This document shows positions 33,366 to 43,420 of a DNA stretch of 64,000 nucleotides, one piece after another. The first letter of the stretch is position 1. Each line of letters starts with the position of its first letter. The translations under genes were made by a program, and so were the position numbers. The DNA lies in the NCBI GenBank assembly GCA_016700115.1, contig CP064999.1, forward strand, positions 3,782,001 through 3,846,000. Direction: 5' to 3'. The DNA comes from Sphingobacteriales bacterium (lineage in GTDB: Bacteria > Bacteroidota > Bacteroidia > Chitinophagales > UBA2359). The notes under the pieces were generated by a model, which saw nothing but the letters and a program-made list of their open reading frames with translations, searched no databases and was not told where the DNA came from.

Positions 33366-35774
33366 ATGTATCTTAAAAATACTCTTTCCCTATATGTGAT
33401 TATAACTTTGTTGATTTGTTTCAACTTAACCTCAACGGAAGCCCAAACAAAAATGGATTCATTGGGCAATTATTTTTACGATATGGGGTTAAGCAGTTTG
33501 TGGGGTTATTCTGACAGCGAGGGTCGCGAATACGCATTAGTTGGAGTCATTAATGGGCTTTCTATTGTTGATATTACTGAACCCACAAATCCCGAAGAAC
33601 TGTTTTTTATACCACAGCCCTCTGGTTTTTGGCGAGAAATTAAAAACTGGCAGAATTATGCTTACGTGGCAAATGAAACAGATGAAGGTATCCTGATAGT
33701 AGATTTGGGACATTTACCGGATACAGTCTTTTATACAAATTATACTGCTGACAGCCTCATAAAAACATCTCATGCCCTTTGGATAGACGAATTTGGTTAT
33801 GCTTATATTGCCGGCTATAATAATTTTACCGGTTCTGTTCCTGTCAATAACAGGGGGGTTGCCATACTTGACCTGAATTCCGACCCTATGAATCCGGTTT
33901 TAGTCAATCAATATACCGATCAGTATGTACACGATATGTATGTGCGCGACAATATCATGTATGCTTGTGAAATATATGCCGGACAATTTACGGTGATTGA
34001 TGTTTCTGATAAAACCAATTTGGAAGTGATAGCACATCAGAATACTCCAAGTTTATTTACTCACAATGCCTGGCTATCTGATAACGGGCAATATTTATTT
34101 ACAACAGACGAAAAAAACAATGCTTACGTAACAGCTTATGATGTGAGTGATTGGTCGGATATAAAAGAAGTGGCACGATATCAAAGCAATCCCGGAAGTT
34201 TATCTATGCCTCATAATGTGCATGTTTTAAATGACTTTTTAGTTATTTCCTATTACAGGGATGGCGTAAAGATTGTGGATGCTCACGAGCCTGATATATT
34301 GGTTGAAACAGAATATTTTGACACATCTCCTCAATCGGGACCCGGATCTCAGGGTTGTTGGGGTGTTTACCAGTTATTCCCTTCCGGCAATGTGATTGCA
34401 AGTGATCGCCAATTGGGATTGTTTATCATGAAGCCGGACTATCGGCGTGCTGCTTATTTAAGGGGTACGGTTATTAATTCACAGACAGGATTGCCAATTT
34501 CAGGTGCAACTCTACAGATTAGTAGTACAAATGTTTCTGCAACAAGTGATTTGACAGGTCAGTTTAAAGCCGGTGTAGCACTTGAAGGCAACTATAATAT
34601 ACAGTTTTCAAGATATGGATATGAAACGCTTTTACTTAGTGATGTTACGTTAACGGAAGCAGAAACACTATATCTAACAGTTGAACTTGTTCCTTTGGAT
34701 CCGTTTGTGGTTCAGATAAATGTAAAAGATCAACTGAGCGGAAACAACCTAAGTAATGCTTATGTAGAAATATCGCATTCACAAGGAAACTACAGTGCAA
34801 CAACAAATAGCAGCGGCATTGCTGAATTTGAAGGTCTATACGACGACAATTTTAATATTTATGCCGCTAACTGGGGTAACCTGCCTAAGTATCAACAAGG
34901 GTTTACTTTTAGCAACTCAGATAATGAGGCCACTGTTTTACTTGAAAAAGGCGTTTACGATGACTTTTATACAGATTTGGGATGGTCTGTCAACAACGTA
35001 GGTGCAAATCCGGAAGGTAACTGGATTAAACAAACTCCCATTGCTTCATATTATGGAGATACAGTGAGTAATCCTGATACAGATGTTCCAGGAGATACGG
35101 GCAGCGAATGTTTTATGACCGGAAACGGTTTTGGTGCAAATACACAGGATCATGCACTCATAACAGGAAACACCACACTATATAGCCCGCCATTTGATTT
35201 GTCGGGATATTCCAACCCATATCTTAGTTTTTACAGGTGGTTTGTTGCTTATAACTCAGTGAATAATGCCGACAGCCTTAATTTTTATCTCAGTAATGGC
35301 TTTGAAACCGTATTGTTACATACAGTTCATGCCAACGATTTTTACCTTCGGCAATGGGTTTTAGAATCCTTCAGAATTTCTGATTATATTGAACCAACAG
35401 CAGGTATGCAACTGATCATTACTGCTTCTGCTGCTTCTACCGATGTAATCATGGAATGTGGTTTTGACCTTTTTCAGATAACAGACGATTATGCTCCTCA
35501 GGTTGGAATTAACATGTTCCATACTTCTAAATCTGAGTTTAAGTTAATCCCAAACCCGGTCGAGAATATTGCCTACTTATATTCTGATGCCGGTATTCAT
35601 GAGGTTTCAGTGTTTGATATTCAAGGACAATTAATCAAAACCTATAAAACTTCAGACTACAACACAACTAACCAGGTTACCATCGAAACTGACGGGTTAA
35701 ATTCCGGGCTTTATATTGTTCAGGTAAAAACCAATTCTAAAATAACTGTCCTAAAAATGGAAGTTGTCAGATGA
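33366..35774 (+). CDS. Choice-of-anchor-B family surface protein with T9SS sorting domain
   Basis: The frame overlaps the Roco stop from 33204, but ATG 33366 gives a signal peptide (SLYVIITLLICFNLTSTEAQ), so this start is preferred (802 aa). The first 330 residues form an LVIVD-type beta-propeller (GLSIVDITEPTNPEE; WREIKNWQNYAYVANETD; GVKIVDAHEPDIL). Two carboxypeptidase-regulatory-like beta domains follow (LRGTVINSQTGLPISGATLQI and INVKDQLSGNNLSNAYVEI), then a jelly-roll-like domain of about 190 residues. A T9SS type A sorting domain ends the protein (LIPNPVENIAYLYSD... LNSGLYIVQVKTNSKI). This layout is the choice-of-anchor-B family. It is probably surface attached. Substrate or ligand is unknown. 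Confidence 0.82.
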   Translation: MYLKNTLSLYVIITLLICFNLTSTEAQTKMDSLGNYFYDMGLSSLWGYSDSEGREYALVGVINGLSIVDITEPTNPEELFFIPQPSGFWREIKNWQNYAYVANETDEGILIVDLGHLPDTVFYTNYTADSLIKTSHALWIDEFGYAYIAGYNNFTGSVPVNNRGVAILDLNSDPMNPVLVNQYTDQYVHDMYVRDNIMYACEIYAGQFTVIDVSDKTNLEVIAHQNTPSLFTHNAWLSDNGQYLFTTDEKNNAYVTAYDVSDWSDIKEVARYQSNPGSLSMPHNVHVLNDFLVISYYRDGVKIVDAHEPDILVETEYFDTSPQSGPGSQGCWGVYQLFPSGNVIASDRQLGLFIMKPDYRRAAYLRGTVINSQTGLPISGATLQISSTNVSATSDLTGQFKAGVALEGNYNIQFSRYGYETLLLSDVTLTEAETLYLTVELVPLDPFVVQINVKDQLSGNNLSNAYVEISHSQGNYSATTNSSGIAEFEGLYDDNFNIYAANWGNLPKYQQGFTFSNSDNEATVLLEKGVYDDFYTDLGWSVNNVGANPEGNWIKQTPIASYYGDTVSNPDTDVPGDTGSECFMTGNGFGANTQDHALITGNTTLYSPPFDLSGYSNPYLSFYRWFVAYNSVNNADSLNFYLSNGFETVLLHTVHANDFYLRQWVLESFRISDYIEPTAGMQLIITASAASTDVIMECGFDLFQITDDYAPQVGINMFHTSKSEFKLIPNPVENIAYLYSDAGIHEVSVFDIQGQLIKTYKTSDYNTTNQVTIETDGLNSGLYIVQVKTNSKITVLKMEVVR

Positions 35775-35899
35775 TGGTTAAAGTGAGGTTACGATAAGCC
35801 ATTTCACTGAAGTGTTTCAAAATTATATCTTTACCTAATGCCGGAATAACTTATAATTATGACAGGCTCTCATAGATTGAATACTCTCTATTCTTATGT

Positions 35900-36898
35900 T
35901 TAGGAAGAAAGGATTTTAGATATTCGCACTAATTCAGGGTCAACGGTTACATTGTGTTTAATGGCTTCGTTAAAGTTTGTATAAACAATTTTGTCGTGGA
36001 TTACTCCAACCATCACGTTTTCAATGCCGTTAATCAACGCTTCCACTGCTGCTACCCCAAGCCTGCTTGCTAAGACTCTATCCTGACAAACCGGCGAACC
36101 GCCCCTTTGAATATGACCAAGCACAGTTACGCGGCTGTCATACAGTCCTTGCGGCAATTTACTGACTACTAATTTTGAAATCTCCATTGCTCCTCCCCTT
36201 TCATCACCTTCTCCGACAATTACAATACTCGATTTCTTCTTTCTCATTCTAAACAGTTCTAATTGTTCAACAAGGGCATCAATTGACAAATAAGCTTCAG
36301 GGATTAAAATGGCCTCTGCCCCACCTCCAATTCCGGTGGATAATGCGATAAACCCTGCATCTCGTCCCATGACTTCTATGAAGAAAAGGCGACTATGTGA
36401 AGATGCGGTATCCCGTATTTTATCAATAGCTTCAATCACCGTGTTAATGGCAGTTGCATATCCGATTGTATAATCTGTGCCATATAGGTCGTTGTCAATC
36501 GTGCCCGGTATTCCGATAAAGGGAATTTGTGGATATTGTTTGGTGAACTCTAAAGCGCCTTTGAGCGTGCCATCTCCACCAATAGCAATTACACCATCAA
36601 TACCGGATGCTTTTAAGTGTTCATAGGCTTTTTTCATTCCTTCGGGAGTTTTAAAGTCTTCGCTTCTCGCAGTTTCCAATATTGTCCCTCCACGTTGGAT
36701 GATATTGCTTACATAAGCAGAGTTGATATTGTCTTCAATATCGTTTTCTATCAAACCGGCATATCCTCGCTTAATTGCTGAAACATATAGCCTGTGGTGG
36801 ATTGCAGTTCTGACGACTGCACGAATACAGGCATTCATACCTGGTGCATCTCCTCCTGAGGTAAGCACCGCTATTTTGTTTATTCTTTTCTCTGTCAT
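35900..36898 (-). CDS. pfkA: ATP-dependent 6-phosphofructokinase
   Basis: Phosphorylates fructose 6-phosphate to fructose 1,6-bisphosphate in glycolysis. The 332-aa protein carries the ATP-binding GGDAPGMNACIRAVVR segment, the GGDGTLKGA motif, the catalytic GTIDNDL (with the key Asp), the IEVMGRDAGFIALSTGIGGGAE region and the C-terminal LGHIQRGGSPVCQDRVLASRLGVAAVEAL. The Gly after GGDG supports ATP rather than pyrophosphate as donor. The length is close to the bacterial PfkA norm (320 aa). The gene is divergent from the following symporter gene. An aldolase of the same pathway lies 7 kb away, on the other strand. Confidence 0.95.
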   Translation of the reverse strand: MTEKRINKIAVLTSGGDAPGMNACIRAVVRTAIHHRLYVSAIKRGYAGLIENDIEDNINSAYVSNIIQRGGTILETARSEDFKTPEGMKKAYEHLKASGIDGVIAIGGDGTLKGALEFTKQYPQIPFIGIPGTIDNDLYGTDYTIGYATAINTVIEAIDKIRDTASSHSRLFFIEVMGRDAGFIALSTGIGGGAEAILIPEAYLSIDALVEQLELFRMRKKKSSIVIVGEGDERGGAMEISKLVVSKLPQGLYDSRVTVLGHIQRGGSPVCQDRVLASRLGVAAVEALINGIENVMVGVIHDKIVYTNFNEAIKHNVTVDPELVRISKILSS

Positions 36899-37057
36899 TT
36901 GTATAATACTTTAGAAATAGTTGAAAGATTATAGGTTGTGAAATAAGTAAAATGAAAACAGCAAAATGGGTGTTTCTGTTTGAAGTTTTAGGAGACTTTC
37001 AGGTTTCTTTTGTTACTGAGTAATGAAGAATAAGGTTAATCATTTTGAAACAATTAC

Positions 37058-37065
37058 TACTTTTG
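37058..37065 (+). promoter_or_regulatory. Candidate -7 box (TACTTTTG) of the symporter gene
   Basis: TACTTTTG matches TAnnTTTG and lies about 45 bases before ATG 37110. The nearest upstream TTTG (37044-37047) is too close to be a normal -33 element. Confidence 0.4.
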
Positions 37066-37109
37066 AAACTCATTCTACTTTAATTATATCAACACTTACT
37101 ATTTAAAAT

Positions 37110-38858
37110 ATGTTAGTTGCTATAGATTGGGTTGTTATTCTCGTTTTTATCCTGTTGAGTTTGGCAGTAGGTTTGTCGGTAACCCGCAGCGCAGGGAAGA
37201 ATATGAGCAGTTATTTTTTAGGAGGACGCAACCTGCCCTGGTATCTTGCAGGCATATCCATGGTTGCTACCACATTTGCTGCTGATACTCCGTTGGCAGT
37301 AGCAGAACTTGTTGGTCAGAATGGAATTTCCGGTAATTGGCTGTGGTGGAATATGCTTGCCGGGGGGATGCTGACGACTTTTTTCTTTGCAAATTTGTGG
37401 AGAAGATCGGGGGTTTTAACAGAGGTTGAATTGATTGAGTTAAGGTATAGCGGAAAACCTGCCGCTTTTTTACGTGGATTTAAAGCGCTTTATCTCGGAC
37501 TATTTATGAACGCTATAATCATTTCTTGGGTAAATGTAGCACTAATTTCCATATTTGAAGGGTTTTTCGGGCTTTCTAATTCAGATGCTTTTTTATATAC
37601 TGCGGGTTTGATGTTTATAGCTGCAGTTAATGCCTCTTTATCGGGTCTGTTGGGAGTTGCTTTAACCGATGCCATTCAGTTTGTTATCGCGATGACCGGC
37701 TGCATTGTTTTGGCTGTTTTAGTATTAAACTCGGAACAAATAGGAGGAATTGCAGGGTTAAAAGAGCAATTGCCGGCAGAAACTTTCCAGTTTTTCCCCA
37801 ATATTGGTGCTGAAGGTTCCGGCTCTGTTCTTGCCATAAGTGTCGGAACATTCTTTGCATATATCGGACTTCAATGGTGGGCAAGCTGGTATCCGGGAGC
37901 TGAACCCGGCGGCGGTGGATATGTTGCACAAAGAATGATGAGTGCAAAAAATGAAAAACATGCCGTCTATGCGACCTTATTTTTTCAGATAGCGCACTAT
38001 TGTATTCGACCCTGGCCATGGATTATTGTCGCATTATGTGCTTTGGCATTGTATCCTGAGTTAAGCGATGCAGACAAGAAAATGGGTTATATCTACGCCA
38101 TGCGTGATTTTTTACCGGCCGGATTAAAAGGATTGCTGATTGTTGCGTTTATTGCCGCCTATATGAGTACGATTACCACCCAACTCAACTGGGGTGCAAG
38201 CTATGTGGTCAATGATTTTTACCATCGTTTTCTCAACAAACAAGCTGCTCAGAAACACTTGATTTTAGTTGCAAGACTGACCACGTTATCTTTGATGATA
38301 ATAGGGTTGTATGTCAGCACTCAAGTCAACAGTATTAAAGGACTGTGGAGTTTTATTATTGAGTGCGGAGCAGGATTAGGGTTGGTTCTGATTTTAAGGT
38401 GGTACTGGTGGCGCATCAATGCGTGGAGTGAAATTACCGCTACTATTGCCCCTTTCTTAGCTTATGCTGCCTGTAAATTTTGGTTTGAAATCCCGTTTCC
38501 CAATAGCTTTTTCATCACCATTGCCTTTACCACAATCAGTTGGATTGTTGTTACATTCCTGACCCAACCTACCGATACAGATGCCTTATCTAAGTTTTAC
38601 AATACCATCAGACCTGACGGGAATTGGAGCCCTTTTTCCTCTGATTTGTCAGGTCAGGACAACTCCAATCAAAAAAACAGATTGGCAGGGTTGTTCGGAG
38701 CTTGGATCAGTGCTGTGGTGATGACCTATTCTATTCTATTTGCAAGCGGCAAATTGATTTTTATGGAATGGACTCAAGCTGTATTTTGGATGGCTATCGC
38801 ATTACTCGGTTTTGGGCTATTGCGTTATAGCCTTCGATATACCAGAATATTCCATTAA
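37110..38858 (+). CDS. Sodium:solute symporter (SSS/SLC5 family)
   Basis: A polytopic inner-membrane protein of 582 aa with about 13-15 hydrophobic segments. SSS-family hallmarks are seen: a start with WVVILVFILLSLAVGL, GGRNLPWYLAGISMVATTFAADTPLAVAELVGQNG, the WWWNMLAGG core, WYPGAEPGGGGYVAQRMMSAKNEKHA and AAYMSTITTQLNWGASYVVND. It couples substrate uptake to the sodium gradient. The substrate (sugar, amino acid, organic acid) cannot be told from motifs, but proximity to the glycosidase gene suggests a sugar. There is no adjacent regulator. The next gene follows after 35 bases on the same strand. Confidence 0.92.
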   Translation: MLVAIDWVVILVFILLSLAVGLSVTRSAGKNMSSYFLGGRNLPWYLAGISMVATTFAADTPLAVAELVGQNGISGNWLWWNMLAGGMLTTFFFANLWRRSGVLTEVELIELRYSGKPAAFLRGFKALYLGLFMNAIIISWVNVALISIFEGFFGLSNSDAFLYTAGLMFIAAVNASLSGLLGVALTDAIQFVIAMTGCIVLAVLVLNSEQIGGIAGLKEQLPAETFQFFPNIGAEGSGSVLAISVGTFFAYIGLQWWASWYPGAEPGGGGYVAQRMMSAKNEKHAVYATLFFQIAHYCIRPWPWIIVALCALALYPELSDADKKMGYIYAMRDFLPAGLKGLLIVAFIAAYMSTITTQLNWGASYVVNDFYHRFLNKQAAQKHLILVARLTTLSLMIIGLYVSTQVNSIKGLWSFIIECGAGLGLVLILRWYWWRINAWSEITATIAPFLAYAACKFWFEIPFPNSFFITIAFTTISWIVVTFLTQPTDTDALSKFYNTIRPDGNWSPFSSDLSGQDNSNQKNRLAGLFGAWISAVVMTYSILFASGKLIFMEWTQAVFWMAIALLGFGLLRYSLRYTRIFH

Positions 38859-38893
38859 CATAGCCCGCTCGGAGTCTATTTATCCTGTTTGAA

Positions 38894-39523
38894 ATGTCTT
38901 TATTAACTGAATTGCATTACTTAGGTTGCATTACCTATTTTGCGGAACTGTTCAAACATCCCTCTATTGTTTTTGAACAGTACGAGTTTTTTGAAAAAAG
39001 CACTTATCGCAACAGATGCTATATAGCTGGAAGTAATGGTATATTGATGTTGTCTATTCCTTTGGTTGGCGGCCGTCACCAACATCGAACCATTTCAAAG
39101 GATGTTCTTATTGACTATTCTTATAACTGGCAAAAAGTTCATTGGAACAGTATTGAAAGTGCCTATCAATCCAGTGCCTTCTTTGATTATTATGCAGATG
39201 CTTTGCAGCCTTCCTACCTTGTGAAACCTGCTTTTCTGTTCGACTTTAACTATACTCTCCTTCAAGTCATTCTAAAACTCTTGCGAACTGAAATTGCCTC
39301 TTCTTTTACGCGGTCTTACAACAAGCATTACGAGTCGGATGAGATAATTGACTTTAGAAACTGCATTCATCCCAAACAACTCAAGCAAACCGGGCATTTT
39401 AACTACCCTTTTCCGGCTTATTTTCAGATTTTTGCACATAAATACGGATTTCTTCCCAATCTTAGTATTCTTGATCTGATGTTTGCCAAAGGTCCTGAAA
39501 CCTTGAACTACCTGACTTCCTGA
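38894..39523 (+). CDS. WbqC-like family protein
   Basis: A 209-aa soluble protein. The N-terminal segment LTELHYLGCITYFAELFKHPSIVFEQYEFFEKSTYRNRCYIAG, the LSIPLVGGRHQHRTISKD stretch and the WQKVHWNSIESAYQSSAFFDYYADAL helix match the WbqC-like family (PF08889). The family is found in polysaccharide biosynthesis loci and its biochemical role is not established. It lies 35 bases after the symporter gene and 64 before the glycosidase gene on the same strand, suggesting one transcript. There is no signal peptide. Confidence 0.85.
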   Translation: MSLLTELHYLGCITYFAELFKHPSIVFEQYEFFEKSTYRNRCYIAGSNGILMLSIPLVGGRHQHRTISKDVLIDYSYNWQKVHWNSIESAYQSSAFFDYYADALQPSYLVKPAFLFDFNYTLLQVILKLLRTEIASSFTRSYNKHYESDEIIDFRNCIHPKQLKQTGHFNYPFPAYFQIFAHKYGFLPNLSILDLMFAKGPETLNYLTS

Positions 39524-39587
39524 AGGAGTTGTGTGGATTATATCAGGCTTTGGTTTTAATTGTTAGTCCTTAACCTCTCTTCTGATT

Positions 39588-42299
39588 ATGAAAAGCAGAT
39601 TACTACACCGTTTGTTTTACCTAAAACTCATCGCTTTGAACATCCTCGTTTTAACCGGTTCGTTTACGAATCTTCCAAACAAAGCACTTTACCGGTCGCC
39701 GGAGTTTTCCGTATTTACCAACCGCGTTGAACAAGGGAGTTATATGGCTAAAGCAATTGGTAAGCATAAATTGGTTTCTAACTATCAAAGTCCGGCGAAC
39801 AGCAGATATAGTCGTGCGATAGAATTTAAGTTCAGCATCAACGGCAAAGACAATGAACTGCCCTTTGGGGTAAATCACCGCTTGGTTTTACTGCCGCAAG
39901 CAGGTAAAGTGATGAGTCCGGTGATTGAATTTGGGAAGGTGTTGTTACCGGATATCGTGTTGCCGGAATCTAATCCTTACTTAGAAGCTAATACAAAGCT
40001 GACACTTCTGTTAGATATGCGAGAAGTAATGAAGTCATTTGAGACTCAGGGATTTTACACCGGATTTAACGGGGATAAAATTGCGAAGACAGATTTCAGA
40101 GGAGTTTATGTGGCAGGTGGGTCTGCACCTTTGGGATGGGATTTTGAAAACCTGCCCTCCCGTCCTCAGTTTCAACTGACTGACGAAGATGGGGACGGGA
40201 TTTACCAAATTACCCTGACTATGAATGCGTATGAACCCGACCGGTTTACCGCCAAAGAATGGCAGTTGAAACAAGACCTTTCGGGATTGCCCGCTTATAC
40301 CTGCGGGATTCCGTTGATTGAAACGCTTTACAATCTTTCGCTCGAAGAAATGTTACTCAATATCAGACCTGACGGGGCTTTTATGGCCGGCGAAAAATGG
40401 GACGGAGTTTGGACGAGAGATATCAGCTACAGCATCTTGTTGTCTTTGGCGATGCTGCAACCCGAAGTTTCCCAAAAGAGCCTGATGGCAAAGGTCAGCA
40501 ATGAGCGGATTATACAGGATACCGGAACCGGGGGTTCATGGCCGGTTTCTTCCGACCGTGTTTCGTGGGCGATTGCTGCCTGGGAGGTTTACCTGAGTAC
40601 CGGGGATAAAGACTGGTTACAAAAGGCATATCGTATCACTAAAAATACGGCAGATGATGACCAAAAAAGCCTGACCGACATGCAAACCGGACTGATGATG
40701 GGAGAATCATCGTTTCTCGACTGGCGAAAGCAAACTTATCCCCGATGGATGAACCCTGTGGACATCTATCGTTCTCAAAATCTGGGTACCAATGCGTTGT
40801 TTGCCCGCACCTTCCAAATCCTTTCGTGGATGGAAAAAGAGTTAGGTTTGCCGGACAGTGGTTATGCGCATTTGGCAAAGCATATCTCGAACAGCATCAA
40901 TCATTACCTTTGGTCTGATGAACTTCAATACTACGGACAATATCTGTATGGTTCAGATTTTCCGGTTTTATCTACGCGTTCAGAAACGCTTGGGGAATCC
41001 CTATGTGTTTTGTTTGACATAGCAGACAACAATCGGGCAAGTGCGGTGATTAGCCATACTCCTGCCCTGCCGTTTGGAACTCCCTGCATATTTCCACAGA
41101 TTCCAAACATTCCTCCGTATCATAACAATGGCATCTGGCCTTTTGTACAAGCTTATTTTACCTGGGCGGCTGCAAAGATGAAGAACAGGGCGGCTGTTGA
41201 ACATGGTCTGGCATCCATTTACCGGCAAACAGCCTTGTTTGTAACGAATAAGGAAAACATGACAGCCGATACCGGTGATTTTAACGGGACTGAAATCAAT
41301 TCAGACCGGCAGCTATGGAGTGTTGCCGGTCATCTTGCTACGGTTTACCGCGTGTTTTACGGGATGAATTTAACTCCCGACGGTTTGATTTTTACCCCAT
41401 TTGTGCCAAAAGCGTATAGAGGCAACCAAAAGATTACGGAACTTAAATACCGGAACGCTTTGTTGACCATTGAACTGAAGGGATACGGCTGTTATATCAG
41501 GAAGTATTCGATTAACGGACAGGTTTCCGATACTCCTTTTGTTCCGGCAGATGCCAAGGGTCCACAACATATTGTCATCGAGCTTGACAATCGTGCGGAC
41601 GTTGAGCAGCCTTTTCAGATAATTCAAAACCGCTTTACTCCTGAAACACCTGAAGTAGTTGTTAGTAACCGGCAACTTCGCTGGGAGGCAGTTTCAGGTG
41701 CCAAACATTACCTGATTTATCAAAACGGGAGGCAACAGGGATTTACTAAGGAAACGGTCTATCCTTTTGAGCCGGGCAACAACCTGACTCAATATCAGGT
41801 CTGTGCCGTTGGTCAAAATGGCGATATTTCTTTTTTAAGCGAACCTGTTACCTTTTACCACCCCGATGCAGTTCAGCGCATTGAGGCGGAAACTATGACA
41901 CAAGCGGAATCTTTGAACACTACCGGACATTCCGGACAAGGGGTCATCGAACTCAGCAAAACTAAAAATACGCGGCTCGGATTTGATATCACCGCTCCGG
42001 TCGAAGGGCAATACCGCATTTCATTTGGATACAGCAACGGCTGCGGCCCTATCAATACGGACAATAAATGTGCGATACGAACCCTTTCTATCCCTAAATA
42101 CCTTCCCAATGGACGAACGGTTGTGTTTCCTCAGTCGGGCTTTGAAGAATGGTCAAACTGGGGCATGAGCAATGCCATAACCGTTTGGCTGCCGGCAGGA
42201 GTTCATCATGCTGTTTTGAGCCTTGAACCGCATAATAGAAACATGAACGGATTGATCAATACCTGTTACTTAGATTTTGTGGAAGTGGTCAGGCGGTAA
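39588..42299 (+). CDS. Secreted (alpha/alpha)6-barrel glycoside hydrolase, multidomain
   Basis: A 903-aa precursor with a signal sequence (LFYLKLIALNILVLTGSFT). A beta-sandwich domain that resembles a starch- or glycogen-binding module occupies about 100-225 (GVYVAGGSAPLGWDFENLPS; DEDGDGIYQITLTM). The six-hairpin catalytic barrel spans about 235-650 (MLLNIRPDGAFMAGEKWDGVWTRDISYS; TGTGGSWPVSSDRVSWAI; GLMMGESSFLDWRKQTYP; YHNNGIWPFVQAYFTWAAAKM). A Fn3-like segment and a carbohydrate-binding beta domain (RIEAETMTQ...) end the protein. The barrel type is like bacterial glycogen-debranching/rhamnosidase-related (MGH-type) enzymes, but exact specificity is unclear. There is no T9SS sorting domain. 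Codon usage appears more GC-rich than in the first 30 kb. Confidence 0.75.
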   Translation: MKSRLLHRLFYLKLIALNILVLTGSFTNLPNKALYRSPEFSVFTNRVEQGSYMAKAIGKHKLVSNYQSPANSRYSRAIEFKFSINGKDNELPFGVNHRLVLLPQAGKVMSPVIEFGKVLLPDIVLPESNPYLEANTKLTLLLDMREVMKSFETQGFYTGFNGDKIAKTDFRGVYVAGGSAPLGWDFENLPSRPQFQLTDEDGDGIYQITLTMNAYEPDRFTAKEWQLKQDLSGLPAYTCGIPLIETLYNLSLEEMLLNIRPDGAFMAGEKWDGVWTRDISYSILLSLAMLQPEVSQKSLMAKVSNERIIQDTGTGGSWPVSSDRVSWAIAAWEVYLSTGDKDWLQKAYRITKNTADDDQKSLTDMQTGLMMGESSFLDWRKQTYPRWMNPVDIYRSQNLGTNALFARTFQILSWMEKELGLPDSGYAHLAKHISNSINHYLWSDELQYYGQYLYGSDFPVLSTRSETLGESLCVLFDIADNNRASAVISHTPALPFGTPCIFPQIPNIPPYHNNGIWPFVQAYFTWAAAKMKNRAAVEHGLASIYRQTALFVTNKENMTADTGDFNGTEINSDRQLWSVAGHLATVYRVFYGMNLTPDGLIFTPFVPKAYRGNQKITELKYRNALLTIELKGYGCYIRKYSINGQVSDTPFVPADAKGPQHIVIELDNRADVEQPFQIIQNRFTPETPEVVVSNRQLRWEAVSGAKHYLIYQNGRQQGFTKETVYPFEPGNNLTQYQVCAVGQNGDISFLSEPVTFYHPDAVQRIEAETMTQAESLNTTGHSGQGVIELSKTKNTRLGFDITAPVEGQYRISFGYSNGCGPINTDNKCAIRTLSIPKYLPNGRTVVFPQSGFEEWSNWGMSNAITVWLPAGVHHAVLSLEPHNRNMNGLINTCYLDFVEVVRR

Positions 42300-42403
42300 T
42301 CGCAGGATTAAACGGGAGTAGTGCGTTTCATTCCCAAAAGAATGGATTATCGTAAAGTTCCGGTTGCCGTTCTATGTTTTGTTCCGGCTTTCTCTCTTGT
42401 ATT

Positions 42404-43330
42404 TCAAGGTTGCAAAATTTGCAATACCGTTTGTTTGTCTTTATTCAACTGAAACACAAGGTCGTCTAAGGAGGCGAACTTTTGCTCTCGTCTGATTAAA
42501 GAAACAAAGTCTATCTGGATGACCTCTCCGTATATGTCGGCAGAGAAATCGAAGATATGGACTTCAATAGTTTTGGTTTCACCATTAAAGGTAGGTCGCA
42601 TTCCAATGTTCAGCATGGCTTTATACCTGTTTCCTCGCATTAAGACCCTGACCGCATAAACGCCGTTGTCGGGAATCAGTTTGGTTGAATCGTCTATGGA
42701 TAAGTTGGCAGTAGGAAACCCGATTTTATTCCCCAACCGGTTTCCCTTGACCACAATTCCGCGAATGAAGTAGTCGTGCCCCAATAAATTTTTAGCAGTT
42801 TCAATGTCTCCGCACAACAATGCTTTGCGGATTTCAGTGGAACTAACCGACATTTGATCCACTAATTGTTTGGAGATTTCCTCAACAGAAAATCCTCGCG
42901 TCTTTCCCATAAGGGTCAAAAACTGCAAATCGCCGGCTCTGTCTTTTCCAAACCGGTGATTGTATCCGATGACAATGATTTTCGGATGAAAATGACTGAC
43001 TAAGAACAGGTCCACATATTCTTCGGGAGTTTGCTCTGAAAAGGCTCGTGTAAAAGGGATGACGACCACGTTGTGTATTCCGTAATTTCGGAGCAGGTCA
43101 AATTTTTCCTCCGGCGGCGAAAGCAGTTGAATTGTGTTATCCGTTTCGACAATGGTACGTGGGTGGGGATGAAAGGTTATCAGGATACTTTCACCGTCAA
43201 TTTGCCTTGCAAGTTCGTTGACGCGGTGAATGATTTGCTGATGCCCGAAATGAACTCCGTCGAAAGTGCCGATGGTAATGACTGGATTTGCAAAATGTGG
43301 CAGGTTGTCGAGGTGCTTAAAAATACGCAT
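42404..43330 (-). CDS. ribF: Bifunctional riboflavin kinase / FAD synthetase
   Basis: Converts riboflavin to FMN and then to FAD. The FAD synthetase (nucleotidyltransferase) half covers residues 1-180: VITIGTFDGVHFGHQQII is the phosphate-binding motif, and later SSTEIRKALLCGDIETAKNLLGHDYFIRG. The riboflavin kinase half covers about 185-308: VKGNRLGNKIGFPTANLSID, NGVYAVRV, NIGMRPTFNG. 308 aa is the normal length. A minus-strand -7 box lies 43 bases upstream (43380-43373). The gene is divergent from fba. Confidence 0.95.
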   Translation of the reverse strand: MRIFKHLDNLPHFANPVITIGTFDGVHFGHQQIIHRVNELARQIDGESILITFHPHPRTIVETDNTIQLLSPPEEKFDLLRNYGIHNVVVIPFTRAFSEQTPEEYVDLFLVSHFHPKIIVIGYNHRFGKDRAGDLQFLTLMGKTRGFSVEEISKQLVDQMSVSSTEIRKALLCGDIETAKNLLGHDYFIRGIVVKGNRLGNKIGFPTANLSIDDSTKLIPDNGVYAVRVLMRGNRYKAMLNIGMRPTFNGETKTIEVHIFDFSADIYGEVIQIDFVSLIRREQKFASLDDLVFQLNKDKQTVLQILQP

Positions 43331-43372
43331 GGTTTAAGGCTGAAAATCAAAGAATACGGGAAAGGTTGCGCT

Positions 43373-43380
43373 CAAAGTTA
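43373..43380 (-). promoter_or_regulatory. Candidate -7 box of ribF
   Basis: On the minus strand this reads TAACTTTG, matching TAnnTTTG. Transcription would start about 36 bases before the ribF ATG. The fba box lies in the opposite direction 33 bases away. Confidence 0.5.
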
Positions 43381-43412
43381 GTGAAACCAATGGTAAATTT
43401 ATCCGGTTTGAT

Positions 43413-43420
43413 TATCTTTG
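43413..43420 (+). promoter_or_regulatory. Candidate -7 box (TATCTTTG) of fba
   Basis: TATCTTTG matches TAnnTTTG and is 58 bases before the fba ATG. It is back-to-back with the ribF box, so one short divergent region controls both genes. Confidence 0.5.
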
